Positions 1-9,916 are shown, numbered from the stretch's first letter. The stretch is DNA of 64,000 bases from Methanolobus psychrotolerans (GCF_002243045.1 NZ_MBKP01000007.1:20922-84921); one strand, 5' to 3'. The notes: generated by a model from the sequence alone, not told the origin. Program-made: numbers and translations.

Positions 1-173
1 CTTTCACTGTTATCAAAATCTACTGCTCCGGCGTTGCTAAATGTCTCTATGCTTTTGAGAGTAAGTTCTACGCTGTTTGGCTGAAGCTGGGTTTCAGTGT
101 CTATCATTTTCTCAACGAGTGGTATGTCGCGGTTGATCATTGCTCTGAGCTCATTCCTTGATAAGAGGGTCAT
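1..173 (-). CDS. dut: dUTP diphosphatase / dCTP deaminase-family protein (N-terminal part, cut by window edge)
   Basis: Fifty-seven codons read leftward from an ATG at 173 and run off the window. The peptide begins MTLLSRNELRAMI and contains QLQPNSVELTLKSIE followed by GAVDFDN. This is the N-terminal pattern of archaeal trimeric dUTPases of the dCTP deaminase fold, which hydrolyse dUTP to dUMP and keep uracil out of DNA. The family call rests on these motifs only. The catalytic core and C terminus lie outside the window, so dCTP deaminase or a bifunctional enzyme cannot be excluded. An AT-rich stretch at about 190-210 could hold its promoter. Confidence 0.75.
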   Translation of the reverse strand, partial: MTLLSRNELRAMINRDIPLVEKMIDTETQLQPNSVELTLKSIETFSNAGAVDFDNSE

Positions 174-408
174 GGTTGTAGGTTTATTTGATTGGATATA
201 ATTATTTGGAATCTTGTTTTCTGCACGAGCGTGTATTATCTTTAATACATACTATTGTAAACCAATTAATTTATATGTATTACCACTTATCTATAGTGTG
301 GTGAGTTTGAAGATGTTTCCATTATCCTTCTTCCACGGTGTATACCAAGGGGTGGGTATGGGAGCTTGTAACGAATTGCAAAAGAGGAAATTTGAAGGAG
401 TGAATGAA

Positions 409-624
409 GTGAGCAGTACGGATCTTGTAAAATATGGGAGCAGGCCTGAGCTTCTTTTCCGTGTGAGTTTGAGTCCAGACGGGACTACTTATCAGAAAGA
501 AGTGTCTCTTGTTTTCCCTAAATATGTAAGTGCAGATCTTCCTCATTACAAAGAGGAATATATGGCCCAAATCCCTGAAGGTACGCCTACCGAAATGAAG
601 TGGCATTTCTGTTTAGAGGATTGA
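409..624 (+). CDS. Small conserved-looking hypothetical protein (71 aa)
   Basis: The reading frame is open from 214, but the best start is GTG at 409, because GAAGGAG at 394-400 sits at ribosome-binding distance. ATG at 313 or 358 would give longer versions with weaker signals. The product is soluble and mixed in charge (YGSRPELLFRVSLSPDG, ending EMKWHFCLED). It has no membrane segment or cysteine motif. I do not recognise the family. The gene stands alone and ends in a hairpin terminator, which supports it being a real transcript. The longer upstream part of the frame (MFSARACIIFNTYYC...) reads like untranslated sequence. Confidence 0.5.
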   Translation: MSSTDLVKYGSRPELLFRVSLSPDGTTYQKEVSLVFPKYVSADLPHYKEEYMAQIPEGTPTEMKWHFCLED

Positions 625-648
625 TTTAAAAATCCTCTCTGTTTTATT
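615..648 (+). terminator. Hairpin terminator after the 71-aa gene
   Basis: The arms AGAGGATT (615-622) and AATCCTCT (631-638) form a perfect 8-bp stem with an 8-nt loop. The stop codon lies inside and CTGTTTTATTTG follows. This is a plausible intrinsic terminator. Confidence 0.5.
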
Positions 649-856
649 TGATCAAGACTTCTTTATTTATGACGGTCTTATGTCCAGATTATCTGTTCAA
701 TAAAAGCATATTCATATAATATGGCACACCAATAATGGTAATGGGTGGTCAAATTACTTAGTATTGCATCTGTGGGTCTTTATTATTGTTTAAATTTAGT
801 CGATCAAGTGTGTCGTTTGTCATTTGATTATAATTGCTATATCGGGGCAAAGCCGG

Positions 857-2749
857 ATGGTTCGAATGGATGAATCTTCGGATGAACTGGATCCAATCCC
901 GGAGGAAGGTACAGTCGATGACCCCTCCATTACAGACTCTGTGATATCTGAGATTGGCGGATATTTGTGCATATCTTACAGTGGGCAAATACTGGAAGTA
1001 AACGAGGCATACTGTCATCTCAGTGGTTATTCCCGTGAAGAACTTCTGGGGATGGTACTGAAGGATCTGGATGCAAGTGAGTGCAGGGACGATCTGGTTG
1101 GTAATCTGGTTTCGATCATAGAACAAAGCAAAGGTCATTTCGAATTAACCCATCGTACAAAGGATGGCAGGCTTGTGGATCTGGAAGTGACTGCAGCTTA
1201 TGTAGAGTATCCTGACCATTTTTTCATTTTTATTTTAAAGGATATCACTGGTCTTACTCTTACTGATAAATTCTTCCTGGAAAAGGGAGATACCTACAGA
1301 TCTTTGTTCAAACATAATAAGGCAGTTATGCTTGTGATTAATCCTGAGAACTTTGAGATAATCGATGCTAATATTGCTGCCTGCAAATACTACGGATGGC
1401 CACTGGAAGAAATAACCCGTAAGAAAATACATGAAATTAATACTCTCTCTCAGGAAGGTATTCAGGCTGAAATGCAAAATGCTGTAAATGAAAAGAGGAA
1501 TTATTTCCTTTTCAAGCATAAGCTTGCAAACGAGGATATCCGGGATGTAGAAGTCTATAGCAGCCCGGTGACTGTCAATTCACAAAACCTGTTGTATTCA
1601 GTTATCCATGATATTACTGAGCGCAAGCTGGCAGAAGATGAATTGAGAACAAGGGAAATGCAGTTCAGGACTGCACAAAAAGTAGGACATATAGGGAGTT
1701 GGGGCATTGATCTGAATTCAGGCAATGTTTTTGCCTCGGAGGAAGCTTTCCGGATATATGGTCTTAATACAAAGACTATTACGATCGATGATATACAGCA
1801 AATACCATTGTCTGACTATCGTCCGATGCTGGATGAAACTTTAAAAAGCCTAATCAGAGAACAAACTCCATACGATGTTCTATTTAAGATAAAAAGGTCA
1901 AATGATGGTGCTATCCGTGATATTCATTCTGTTGCGGAGTATTATGCTAAAGGGAATACGGTTATAGGTACTATTCAGGATATTACTGAACGAAAAATGG
2001 CTGAGGATGCGCTGCTACACGCAAAAATAGTTGCAGAGGCTGCAAACCGAAGTAAGGATGAATTTCTGGCGACCATGAGCCATGAGTTAAGGACTCCTCT
2101 CACATCGGTCATAGGTTTCTCGGACATACTTCTCGATAAAACGTTTGGCATTCTGGATGAAAAGCAAGTACGATATGTGAATCACATCTCGGATGCTGGT
2201 AAACATTTACTGAAACTTATTAACGATGTGCTTGACCTCTCAAAGGTTGAAGCTGGTAAAATGGAGCTACAGTATGAGTTTTTCTCAGTTTCTGATGCTG
2301 TTAATGAGGTAAAGACACTAATCTCTCCTCTTGCCATGGAGAAAAATATCCGTCTGGACGTTGAGGTTGACTCCCAGCTTGGAACCATCAATGCAGATAA
2401 AATAAAGTTCAAACAGATTTTGTATAACCTTGGAAGCAATGCCATTAAGTTTACTTCCCGCAAGGGTTCTGTGACGATACATGCACGATGTGATGGTAAC
2501 AATGTCCGGGTCAGTGTAAGGGATACGGGCATTGGCATCCCGAAAAGGGATATCGATAAACTCTTCCAGCCATTCAGACAACTTGATTCTTATGCCACAA
2601 ATGAGTATGCGGGGACAGGTCTTGGACTATCCCTTGTAAAAAAATTTGTTGAACTTCATGAAGGCAGGATATGGGTTGAAAGTAAGGTTGGTGAGGGGAG
2701 TAAATTCATTTTTTCGATTCCCGCCTGCTCATCTCCTCAAAAACAATAA
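857..2749 (+). CDS. PAS-domain sensor histidine kinase (three PAS domains, HisKA, HATPase)
   Basis: This is a cytoplasmic-type signal-sensing kinase of about 630 residues with no transmembrane segment. It has three PAS modules (roughly residues 28-135, 145-258 and 270-382; two end in DITERK linkers). A HisKA dimerisation domain follows with the phospho-acceptor box MSHELRTPL (about 405). The C-terminal HATPase_c domain has N box NAIKFTS, G1 DTGIGIP and G2 GTGLGLSLV. ATG 857 follows GGGG at 844-847 by 9 nt. A TTG at 824 or an ATG at 866 are alternatives. It has no receiver domain, and no response regulator is adjacent. The signal and the partner are unknown. Large families of such PAS kinases are typical of Methanosarcinaceae. 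Confidence 0.85.
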   Translation: MVRMDESSDELDPIPEEGTVDDPSITDSVISEIGGYLCISYSGQILEVNEAYCHLSGYSREELLGMVLKDLDASECRDDLVGNLVSIIEQSKGHFELTHRTKDGRLVDLEVTAAYVEYPDHFFIFILKDITGLTLTDKFFLEKGDTYRSLFKHNKAVMLVINPENFEIIDANIAACKYYGWPLEEITRKKIHEINTLSQEGIQAEMQNAVNEKRNYFLFKHKLANEDIRDVEVYSSPVTVNSQNLLYSVIHDITERKLAEDELRTREMQFRTAQKVGHIGSWGIDLNSGNVFASEEAFRIYGLNTKTITIDDIQQIPLSDYRPMLDETLKSLIREQTPYDVLFKIKRSNDGAIRDIHSVAEYYAKGNTVIGTIQDITERKMAEDALLHAKIVAEAANRSKDEFLATMSHELRTPLTSVIGFSDILLDKTFGILDEKQVRYVNHISDAGKHLLKLINDVLDLSKVEAGKMELQYEFFSVSDAVNEVKTLISPLAMEKNIRLDVEVDSQLGTINADKIKFKQILYNLGSNAIKFTSRKGSVTIHARCDGNNVRVSVRDTGIGIPKRDIDKLFQPFRQLDSYATNEYAGTGLGLSLVKKFVELHEGRIWVESKVGEGSKFIFSIPACSSPQKQ

Positions 2750-2789
2750 TCAAAATAGTCTATAGCAACACTGAATTAGAAAACGATAG

Positions 2790-2863
2790 TGGGCCCGCTG
2801 GAATTCGAATCCAGGACCTCCGCCGTGTGAAGGCGACGTCATGACCAGCTAGACCACGAGCCC
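2790..2863 (-). tRNA. tRNA-Val (anticodon CAC)
   Basis: On the minus strand the acceptor arms GGGCTCG and CGGGCCC pair (one G-U). The T arm reads GGATTCGAATTCC. The anticodon stem-loop CGCCTTCACACGGCG carries CAC, which reads GUG valine codons. It is about 74 nt long, has no intron, and CCA is not encoded. It lies between the two sensor kinase genes. Confidence 0.93.
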
Positions 2864-2925
2864 AGACTAGAAAACAATACGTCTGCCTCTCTATAAATCT
2901 GTCGTTACTTTCTTTCGGAATGAAC

Positions 2926-3126
2926 TTATGGATTGTTCTTTTTTCTTAGGAGGCTGTAAGTGATCAAGGCTACAATGATGGCGCCTGAAAATATAGTAAT
3001 TAACGCTGTTGTAGGCTCTAAATAAGTATACGTAATGATTGCTAAAAGGGTTCCAACGATCACTGCAATAGGTATAAGCAACGAATTTTGTTTCAGTGAT
3101 TTTTCATCAATTTCGAATTGTGCCAT
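2926..3126 (-). CDS. Small two-helix membrane protein (66 aa)
   Basis: It begins MAQFEIDEKSLKQNS and has two hydrophobic helices (about residues 17-36 and 40-59), separated by a short polar turn and ending RKKNNP. AAGGGGAT just upstream supports ATG 3126 rather than the 87-codon version starting at 3189. It has no recognisable domain. The basic tail suggests the C terminus is cytoplasmic by the positive-inside rule. It is a single gene leftward of a long AT-rich spacer. Function unknown. Confidence 0.6.
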   Translation of the reverse strand: MAQFEIDEKSLKQNSLLIPIAVIVGTLLAIITYTYLEPTTALITIFSGAIIVALITYSLLRKKNNP

Positions 3127-3492
3127 ATCTATCCCCTTAAAATGTTTTACTATCTTTGGTAATATATATTTATTTATATGAACTGGCACGTTATATATAG
3201 TTTTTCCTTCTTATTTTAATTGTTTAAACAATTCGGTCCGAAAATACGATATTGTAACTGTTTCTTGGTAGTATATCATGACTTATGATAATCAACAATA
3301 CAACACACACTTTAGTAACTTTATTAAATCACATAATCAACGATTGCTCACAAAATTATATAATAATGTAATGTATATTTAGTATAGGGCAAATACTCAG
3401 GACTAACAAATCCCCATTGTACTATTAAAATGAAATTGAATCGCTATCATATAAAGCATATATAATTTGTATTCATACAAGGTCTATATAAT
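3127..3492. other. AT-rich intergenic region between divergent genes
   Basis: This 366-bp spacer separates the leftward 66-aa membrane protein from the rightward hybrid kinase. It is strongly AT-rich with many TATATA-type stretches (for example 3173-3180 and 3357-3366), any of which could serve as TATA boxes. I see no open frame, tRNA or strong hairpin. Confidence 0.4.
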
Positions 3493-5799
3493 ATGGACAG
3501 CAAACCCGTATATACCATTCTGATCGTTGATGATGACCATCTAAACGTAAAACTTCTGGAAGCTTTTCTTTCAATGGACTATATTATTCGTACAGCTTAT
3601 AATGGTAAAGATGCCCTTGATATTATAAATTCTGAAAAGATAGATCTCGTAATGCTTGACATAATGATGTCTGGCATGAATGGTTATGAAGTGTGTCGCA
3701 GACTCAAAGCTTCAGAGTCAACTCAGCTGATCCAGGTAATTATGGTCACTGCCCTTTCATCAAAAGATGACAGGCTGGAAGGGCTTGAGGCAGGTGCGGA
3801 TGAATTCCTTGTCAAACCAATTGACAGGGTTGAGGTACTTACCCGGGTACGCAATCTTTTAAAAAGCAAGCGTTTGTATGATGAACTGGTCTGTGCAAGA
3901 GACAGGGCACAGAATTATCTTGATATTGCAGGCTGTATCATTACTGCTTTTAGCAGTGATGGTACAATAAAGCTTGCAAATAAAAAATGCTGTCAGGTTC
4001 TCGGGTACGACGAATCCGAACTAATAGGCAAAGACTGGGTAAAAATGTGTGTCCCTCATGAAGATAAGGATGCGGTGTCCTATGTTTTTAGTAACGTAAT
4101 GAAAGGTAATCTTGATGAAGTAAAACATTTTGAGAACTATATTCTTACGAAGAAAAAGGAAAAAAAGATCATCCGCTGGAATAATAACTATCTCCGGGAT
4201 TCAGATGGAAGCATCATAGGGATACTCAGTTCCGGTGCAGATGTAACTGAAGAGCGACAGGCTTCTATGAAACTGAAAGCATCTGAAGAGAAATTCAGGA
4301 TGTTATTTGAAAATGCTGCGGATGCAATTATTGTCTTTGATTTTGATTGTAATGTTATAGATTCAAATTCAGTTGCATGCCAGATGCTAGGTTATAGTAC
4401 TGAAGAGTTGCTACTGTTGTCAAGGCATGACCTTGTAGCTCCTGAATATCATGGCATCTGCAATGAAAGATTAGCAGACATCACGGAAAACAAATATAAT
4501 CGATTCGAGCTCACATATTTGAAAAAAGACGGTTCCCGTATTCCTGTTGAAATGGGTGTAAGGGTTATTGAATATAATGGTATGTGTGCTCTTTTGTGTA
4601 ATGTGAGGGACATAAGTGAACGAAGGCATTCTGAAAATATCTTAAGGGAAAGTGAACAAAAATTCCGTCTTCTTGCTGAAAATACAAATGATGTTATATG
4701 GACCTTAAGTAAAGAAGGTCAATTCACGTATACCAGTCCTTCAGTTTTTAAATTAAGGGGATATACACCTGAGGAAGTTGCCATCCAGACCTTTGATGAG
4801 ATTTTCCCCCCGGAGCATAAGAACACAATAATTGATGCAATGAATAGATTTTATGATAAATTGGAAGGAGGTGATTCCAATTATTCAGAAACGTTTGAAT
4901 TGGAACAATACCATAAGAACGGATCACGGGTGTGGACTGAAGCAATTGCGACCCCGGTCTATGATAATGAGGGCAATTTTCAGTTCTTCCTTGGCGTAAC
5001 CCGTGATATATCCGAGCGCAAGAAAGCTGAAAATGAAATTAGTCTGTATGCAAAGGAATTATCTCAAAAAAATGAGGACCTCAAATCTCTTGACAGGATG
5101 AAAGATGAATTCCTTTCTAACTTAAGTCATGAACTCAAGACTCCTCTCATTTCTATTAAAGGGTATAGTGAGCTTGTCTATGATGAGGTGCTGGGTCCTC
5201 TTAACTCCAAGCAGAAACATGCTATGGAGGTCGTTCTTGAGAAATATGATCACTTAAGCTTCCTGATGGACTCACTAATATACATGAGCATTGTCAAATC
5301 GGGTAAAGTGAGTTACAGGTTGGATCCTATGAGGATTGTGGACAGTCTGAACAAAGTAGTCGATTATTTTTCATTCAGATCACAGGACAAAAATCTGATA
5401 CTTCTACTTGATTTTGAAGACAATCTACCTTTGATAAACGGGGATGTGGAGTACATACCTTATATTTTCAGGTCTGTAATTGACAATGCTATCAAATTCA
5501 GTCCCAATGGTTCGGAAGTTCTTATCCGTGTGTTTGAGGACAGGGGGAATGTCCATGTTCTTGTAAAAGATTCCGGAATAGGTATACCGCATAACGAACT
5601 ATCCAATATTTTCAAGCGTTTTTACCAGATAGACGGTTCTATTTCAAGGAAGTATGGTGGAACTGGCCTGGGCCTGTACGTCAGTAAGACAATAACTGAG
5701 GTGCATGGCGGTAGTATATGGATTGAAAGTGATGAAGGTGCAGGTACAACTGTCCACGTATTGCTGCCGCCATATTATAAACGTAAAGGTATATCTTAA
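3493..5799 (+). CDS. Receiver-PAS-PAS-PAS-HisKA-HATPase hybrid sensor kinase
   Basis: This 768-aa cytoplasmic protein has an N-terminal response-regulator receiver domain (about 8-123; acidic pocket VDDDH, phospho-acceptor D56 in VMLDIMMSGMNG, conserved lysine in FLVKPID). Three PAS domains follow (about 140-255, 262-378 and 385-512), then a short helical linker, HisKA (LSHELKTPL, about 540) and HATPase_c (DNAIKFS, DSGIGIP, GTGLGLYVS). The receiver-first order suggests that phosphorylation by another kinase, perhaps the PAS kinase at 0.9-2.7 kb, gates this kinase. That link is inference from proximity. No DNA-binding output domain is present. The start ATG 3493 gives a complete receiver fold. 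Confidence 0.87.
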   Translation: MDSKPVYTILIVDDDHLNVKLLEAFLSMDYIIRTAYNGKDALDIINSEKIDLVMLDIMMSGMNGYEVCRRLKASESTQLIQVIMVTALSSKDDRLEGLEAGADEFLVKPIDRVEVLTRVRNLLKSKRLYDELVCARDRAQNYLDIAGCIITAFSSDGTIKLANKKCCQVLGYDESELIGKDWVKMCVPHEDKDAVSYVFSNVMKGNLDEVKHFENYILTKKKEKKIIRWNNNYLRDSDGSIIGILSSGADVTEERQASMKLKASEEKFRMLFENAADAIIVFDFDCNVIDSNSVACQMLGYSTEELLLLSRHDLVAPEYHGICNERLADITENKYNRFELTYLKKDGSRIPVEMGVRVIEYNGMCALLCNVRDISERRHSENILRESEQKFRLLAENTNDVIWTLSKEGQFTYTSPSVFKLRGYTPEEVAIQTFDEIFPPEHKNTIIDAMNRFYDKLEGGDSNYSETFELEQYHKNGSRVWTEAIATPVYDNEGNFQFFLGVTRDISERKKAENEISLYAKELSQKNEDLKSLDRMKDEFLSNLSHELKTPLISIKGYSELVYDEVLGPLNSKQKHAMEVVLEKYDHLSFLMDSLIYMSIVKSGKVSYRLDPMRIVDSLNKVVDYFSFRSQDKNLILLLDFEDNLPLINGDVEYIPYIFRSVIDNAIKFSPNGSEVLIRVFEDRGNVHVLVKDSGIGIPHNELSNIFKRFYQIDGSISRKYGGTGLGLYVSKTITEVHGGSIWIESDEGAGTTVHVLLPPYYKRKGIS

Positions 5800-5916
5800 T
5801 AGGCTTGTGCAGTTTTATTTCATATTTTTAATACAACCAAGAGAACATTCGATAGCTTATCCCTTTTACTTCCTTCCTGAAAAGTATTTTATATTCCGGA
5901 GTTTCTCCATTATTTA

Positions 5917-6528
5917 ATGTATGTCAAAGATGTAGTCTCACGCCTCAGGGAATTGTATCCTGATGGTTATTTCCATATTAACAGGGATCCTTTCTATCTT
6001 CTCATTTCAACTGTTCTTTCCCAGCGCACCCGTGATGAAGTGACCATACCCACAAGCCAGAAGCTTTTTGCTTTTTTTGGTACTGTTCAGAAAATGGTAG
6101 GAGCAGATGTGGATGAGATACAGGAACTTATTAAAAATGTGGGTTTCTACAGGGTGAAAGCCCAGAGGATCATCGACATTTCCCGCATTATTTTGGAGGA
6201 CTATGGTGGTGTGGTCCCAGACAGTATGGATGAGCTCCTGAAACTTCCTGGAGTAGGTAGAAAGACCGCCAACTGTGTGCTTGGCTATGGATTCGAGCAG
6301 GATGTTATTGCAGTGGATACTCATGTACACAGGATATCCAACCGCATGGGTCTGGTTAAAACTTCCTATCCGGATGAAACCGAAAAAGAGCTTGAAAAGG
6401 TAGTTTCAAAACAGGACTGGAAGGATATCAACGGGCTAATGGTGCTGTTCGGGCAGAATATTTGCCGGCCAGTAGGTCCAAAATGTGATGAGTGTATAAT
6501 GGATGATATCTGTCCTAAGATGATCTGA
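5917..6528 (+). CDS. nth: Endonuclease III (DNA glycosylase/AP lyase)
   Basis: This base-excision repair enzyme removes oxidised pyrimidines and nicks abasic sites. The 203-aa protein shows the helix-hairpin-helix LPGVGRKTANCVLG with the catalytic lysine (GRKTA), then the GPD-type segment with catalytic aspartate VDTHVHRISNRMG. The C-terminal [4Fe-4S] cluster ligands are spaced C-x6-C-x2-C-x5-C (CRPVGPKCDEC, then IC). The length matches archaeal Nth. It stands alone rightward and converges on the GDYXXLXY gene 30 bp away. No unusual residues were seen. Confidence 0.93.
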   Translation: MYVKDVVSRLRELYPDGYFHINRDPFYLLISTVLSQRTRDEVTIPTSQKLFAFFGTVQKMVGADVDEIQELIKNVGFYRVKAQRIIDISRIILEDYGGVVPDSMDELLKLPGVGRKTANCVLGYGFEQDVIAVDTHVHRISNRMGLVKTSYPDETEKELEKVVSKQDWKDINGLMVLFGQNICRPVGPKCDECIMDDICPKMI

Positions 6529-6558
6529 ACTCTTTTGAATTGTAGCATACAATGTGTT

Positions 6559-7092
6559 TCACTCATGTTTTTCATTTGAAACCAACCGTTCACCATTAAG
6601 CAAAAGCTGTTTGACCACAGCAGAGCAATCCGTATCAACTGAAACTATCACAGAAACATTTTCTATTTGTTCCTGGATCTGTCGCCCTTCTCCTTCAGGT
6701 ACGAAATAACTCTCTATACCCCATTCAATCATTATGGTATCGCCTTCATTTCTGGTAACTATTCCTTTCATACAGACATCGTTATCCTCAACGGCAGTTT
6801 TTGCGTGGCTTATTGAATCTATGGTCCAGTATGTTTCCTTCTCGGAGAGTACTGCATATATCAATTCACCTTCCATGAATGCATAGTCATAGGGTGTTTC
6901 ATTAAGGTTCAAGCTAGACATTTCATAACTGAGGATTACATAATCTCCCCTGAATACATCTCTTGGGTCAAGAGGTTCAGTTTTCAGTACAATTTCTTTC
7001 CCGTTGTTCAATGTAGCATATTTAGGCAGGAATATCAGTGATATGACTATCAGTGAGTATGCCATCAGTAAAAGCAATTGTTTTTGGTTCAT
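6559..7092 (-). CDS. GDYXXLXY-family membrane-anchored protein
   Basis: The 177-aa protein has one N-terminal membrane helix (LLLLMAYSLIVISLIFLP) and an extracytoplasmic domain with the defining motif FRGDYVILSYE at about residues 48-58. The family is uncharacterised and is usually encoded beside DUF2157 membrane proteins. Here its ATG overlaps the end of the DUF2157 gene by 4 bp, so the two are translationally coupled and probably act as one membrane complex. The function is not known. Confidence 0.8.
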   Translation of the reverse strand: MNQKQLLLLMAYSLIVISLIFLPKYATLNNGKEIVLKTEPLDPRDVFRGDYVILSYEMSSLNLNETPYDYAFMEGELIYAVLSEKETYWTIDSISHAKTAVEDNDVCMKGIVTRNEGDTIMIEWGIESYFVPEGEGRQIQEQIENVSVIVSVDTDCSAVVKQLLLNGERLVSNEKHE

Positions 7093-8372
7093 GCGCTGTC
7101 ACCTTCTTTTATATTATTTATTATGATGCGCCTTTTCTTTTCCATGTACCCTCCAAACAATAGAAGGATCAGTCCACCGACAATGAATGCAAGGGATCTG
7201 GGCAAAGACCTGTATAATGTAGTAAAGTACAGGTGCAATACTCCGATCATGAAAAACCCCATTCCTATATTGACAAATGACAATATTGATCTGTAGTATC
7301 CAATTAGTATGCTCCCTATGGTGAGGATGAAGTACATGAGATTAAAGAAGATGAATAGCAATGTGGCTATGCCGGGTTCCAGCTGGGTCAGTCCGTAATC
7401 TTGAACCTGCGAGACTTTGATTGAATCTTTGAATATGGTCAGCATCCAGATGGCAAGCATGCCTGTAAATGTAAGTATGAGCACAATAAACTCGTATTTG
7501 CGATTCTCGTGCTTTTTGCACATCAGGGCACTCTGTACTATCATTATGACCGAGATCAACATGAACAGGATAAAAAGTGCCTGAAGCGTCCCTGTCAAAG
7601 GTGTTATGCGTGTTAGTGTGTGTCTGAATGGTGTTTCCAGTGAGAAGTAGAAATATGATATAAGGATGAAGAATAGTCCTGACCCCTGGTATAATTCCCT
7701 GAAGTGTGAAAAGCGTTCAAATCGAAGGTGCATCTGCCCAAGTCCGTACAGGTTGATGCCTAACAATAGGTAGAACATGAAGATGCCAAAGGAACTCACA
7801 AAAAGTTCTGTATTCTGTCCTACATAAAAGATAGTCCACAGTGCAAATACGAATATTTTCAGAAAAAGGATGCTGCTTGAATTGAATGCATATCCATAGG
7901 GCAGTATTGCTATTAGCCATACAAGTAAAAGCCAGTGTGCATCTGCATTGACATTGAATATTTGTGCATTCAGGAATATTGTTGCGCCTATCAGTAGCGA
8001 GGCAAGAAAAAGTAATGATTCTCCCAGTTTAGGACGAGTAGCCTTCATGTATTTCAAATTCCAGCCTGCAAAATATGTGGAGTATGTCGTACCGAACAGA
8101 AGTAGCAGTTTTGCAAAAGTGGGAAGTTCTTTCCAGTTAGCGGCAACAAAGAGGATGGCTCCTACTCCAACAAGTAAGGCACCAAGTATTGACATTACCT
8201 GAATGGTCTGTGATGTTCCATCCTTTTTAGTTGCATTTTCATCAATGGAATCTTTAGGCATATCGTATCTTGACAATATTGCGTTTAACTGTGCGTCATT
8301 GATTATGCCATCATTCTCCCACGTCATGGCTTCTTTCTGAAGCCATAGTCTTTGTTTCTCATCTTCCATCAT
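7089..8372 (-). CDS. DUF2157-family polytopic membrane protein
   Basis: The 427-aa protein has a soluble N-terminal region of about 55 residues (QKEAMTWENDGIINDAQLNAILSRYD), followed by about ten to twelve hydrophobic helices and a basic C-terminal tail (KKRRIIINNIKEG). The N-terminal segment and layout match DUF2157. It is the promoter-proximal gene of a two-gene leftward operon with the GDYXXLXY protein. ATG at 8372 or 8369 are equivalent choices. No ribosome-binding site is obvious, so the mRNA may be leaderless. Function unknown. Confidence 0.8.
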   Translation of the reverse strand: MMEDEKQRLWLQKEAMTWENDGIINDAQLNAILSRYDMPKDSIDENATKKDGTSQTIQVMSILGALLVGVGAILFVAANWKELPTFAKLLLLFGTTYSTYFAGWNLKYMKATRPKLGESLLFLASLLIGATIFLNAQIFNVNADAHWLLLVWLIAILPYGYAFNSSSILFLKIFVFALWTIFYVGQNTELFVSSFGIFMFYLLLGINLYGLGQMHLRFERFSHFRELYQGSGLFFILISYFYFSLETPFRHTLTRITPLTGTLQALFILFMLISVIMIVQSALMCKKHENRKYEFIVLILTFTGMLAIWMLTIFKDSIKVSQVQDYGLTQLEPGIATLLFIFFNLMYFILTIGSILIGYYRSILSFVNIGMGFFMIGVLHLYFTTLYRSLPRSLAFIVGGLILLLFGGYMEKKRRIIINNIKEGDSA

Positions 8373-8670
8373 TTAATTGTTATAAGCCAGGATATATTTT
8401 AAAAAATCGATATATTTTTCAGCAAGTTCTACTTTTCCTGCTTGATGTATACTGTGCCTTAAAAGGCTCTACGTTTTTCAAAACAGGAATAAAATAAGGA
8501 TAATAGCTTTAACAAACTATTTATCGATATATATTATATAAAGCACAAATCTTGTGTTCTATGCCGTAACTCTAATATAAAAAGCACTGGTTTTGCACAA
8601 GAACTGATAAATTTCATATTATCATTATAGTATTAATAAACGAATATTATCAAGAATACGTAGGTGAATT
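8373..8670. promoter_or_regulatory. Divergent intergenic region with promoters for the DUF2157 operon and fae-hps
   Basis: This AT-rich spacer has a strong TATA-like run (ATATATTATATAAAG, about 8528-8542) in the rightward direction. AGGTGA at about 8661-8666 is the ribosome-binding site of fae-hps. The roughly 130 nt between the TATA run and ATG 8671 would form a long leader. I see no strong hairpin in it. Confidence 0.4.
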
Positions 8671-9849
8671 ATGTTACTAATCGGAGAAGCATTAATAGGT
8701 GAGGCACCAGAACTCGCACACATTGACCTTATGATCGGAAACAAAGACGGTCCTGTTGGTCAGGCATTCGCAAATGGTTTAACACAGTTGTCAGCAGGTC
8801 ACACACCTCTGCTTTCAGTAATTCGTCCAAACCTTCCTGCAAAGCCTGCAACACTCATCGTTCCAAAGGTCACAGTGAAGAATATGGCTCAGGCTGCCCA
8901 GATATTTGGCCCGGCACAGGCTGCTGTATCCAAGGCAATTGCAGATGCCCTTGAAGAAGGAGCATTTGGTGACATGGACATTGAAGATCTCGTTGTTGTG
9001 GCAAGTGTTTTCATCCACCCTGAAGCAAAGGATTACAACAAGATATACAGATATAACTACGGAGCAGCAAAACTGGCTGTGAAACGTGCAATAGATGGTT
9101 TTCCTGATGTTGCCACTGTACTTAAGGAGAAGGACAGGATGGGTCACGCAGTTATGGGATTCAAGGTATCCAGACTCTGGAACCCGCCATACCTGCAGGT
9201 TGCACTTGACAATCCGAACATCAGCGCAATCCTCAGCATTGTCAGCCAGATCCCAAAAAGCGACCATGTTATCCTGGAAGCAGGTACACCTCTCATCAAA
9301 CGTTATGGTGTGGATGTCATCTCAAAGCTCAGGGAGATCCGCCCGGATGCATTCATAGTTGCAGATCTTAAGACCCTTGATACAGGAAACCTTGAAGCAC
9401 GCATGGTGGCAGACGCAACAGCGGACGCAATCGTAGTTTCTGCACTTGCACCAATAGCAACCGTGAACAAAGTTATCGAGGAAGCCCACAAGACAGGTAT
9501 CTATGCTTTCATGGACACACTCAACTGTGATGACCCTGTAGCTGTACTCAAGAAGCTCGATGTACTGCCTGATGTAGTTGAACTGCATCGCGGTATCGAT
9601 ATCGAGGGCACTGCACATGCATGGGGAAGTATCGAAGCTATCAAGGCACTCTCACCAAAGATACTGGTGGCAGTGGCTGGTGGTGTACGTATCGACACAA
9701 TGCCGGATGCACTTGCAGCAGGTGCTGACATCCTTGTAGTCGGAAGGGCTATAACCAATGCAAAGGATGTAAGACAGGTCGCAGAAAAATTCATTGAAGG
9801 CCTTAACAACCCTGAGATCGACCAGTTCAGAGTAATGACCGACTTCTAA
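8671..9849 (+). CDS. fae-hps: Bifunctional formaldehyde-activating enzyme / 3-hexulose-6-phosphate synthase
   Basis: The 392-aa fusion has an N-terminal Fae domain (about 1-160), which condenses formaldehyde with tetrahydromethanopterin. Catalytic H17 lies in [15 protein letters not shown]. The C-terminal Hps domain (about 165-392) is an OMP-decarboxylase-type TIM barrel with [27 protein letters not shown] and VAGGVRIDT. In archaea this pair supplies ribulose 5-phosphate/pentose and handles formaldehyde. It is a single gene with its own promoter and a terminator starting at its stop codon. The triose-phosphate isomerase downstream is metabolically related. A second Hps domain occurs at 34 kb fused to RraA. 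Confidence 0.96.
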   Translation: MLLIGEALIGEAPELAHIDLMIGNKDGPVGQAFANGLTQLSAGHTPLLSVIRPNLPAKPATLIVPKVTVKNMAQAAQIFGPAQAAVSKAIADALEEGAFGDMDIEDLVVVASVFIHPEAKDYNKIYRYNYGAAKLAVKRAIDGFPDVATVLKEKDRMGHAVMGFKVSRLWNPPYLQVALDNPNISAILSIVSQIPKSDHVILEAGTPLIKRYGVDVISKLREIRPDAFIVADLKTLDTGNLEARMVADATADAIVVSALAPIATVNKVIEEAHKTGIYAFMDTLNCDDPVAVLKKLDVLPDVVELHRGIDIEGTAHAWGSIEAIKALSPKILVAVAGGVRIDTMPDALAAGADILVVGRAITNAKDVRQVAEKFIEGLNNPEIDQFRVMTDF

Positions 9850-9878
9850 GCGTGTGGTATCCCATACGCTTTTCTTTT
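9849..9878 (+). terminator. Terminator of fae-hps
   Basis: The arms AGCGTGTGG (9849-9857) and CCATACGCT (9862-9870) pair with one G-U and a 4-nt loop. TTTCTTTT follows directly. It overlaps the stop codon by one base. Confidence 0.65.
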
Positions 9879-9916
9879 ATTAGGATTTGTAGAATATCTG
9901 TTATTACTGAATTGTG

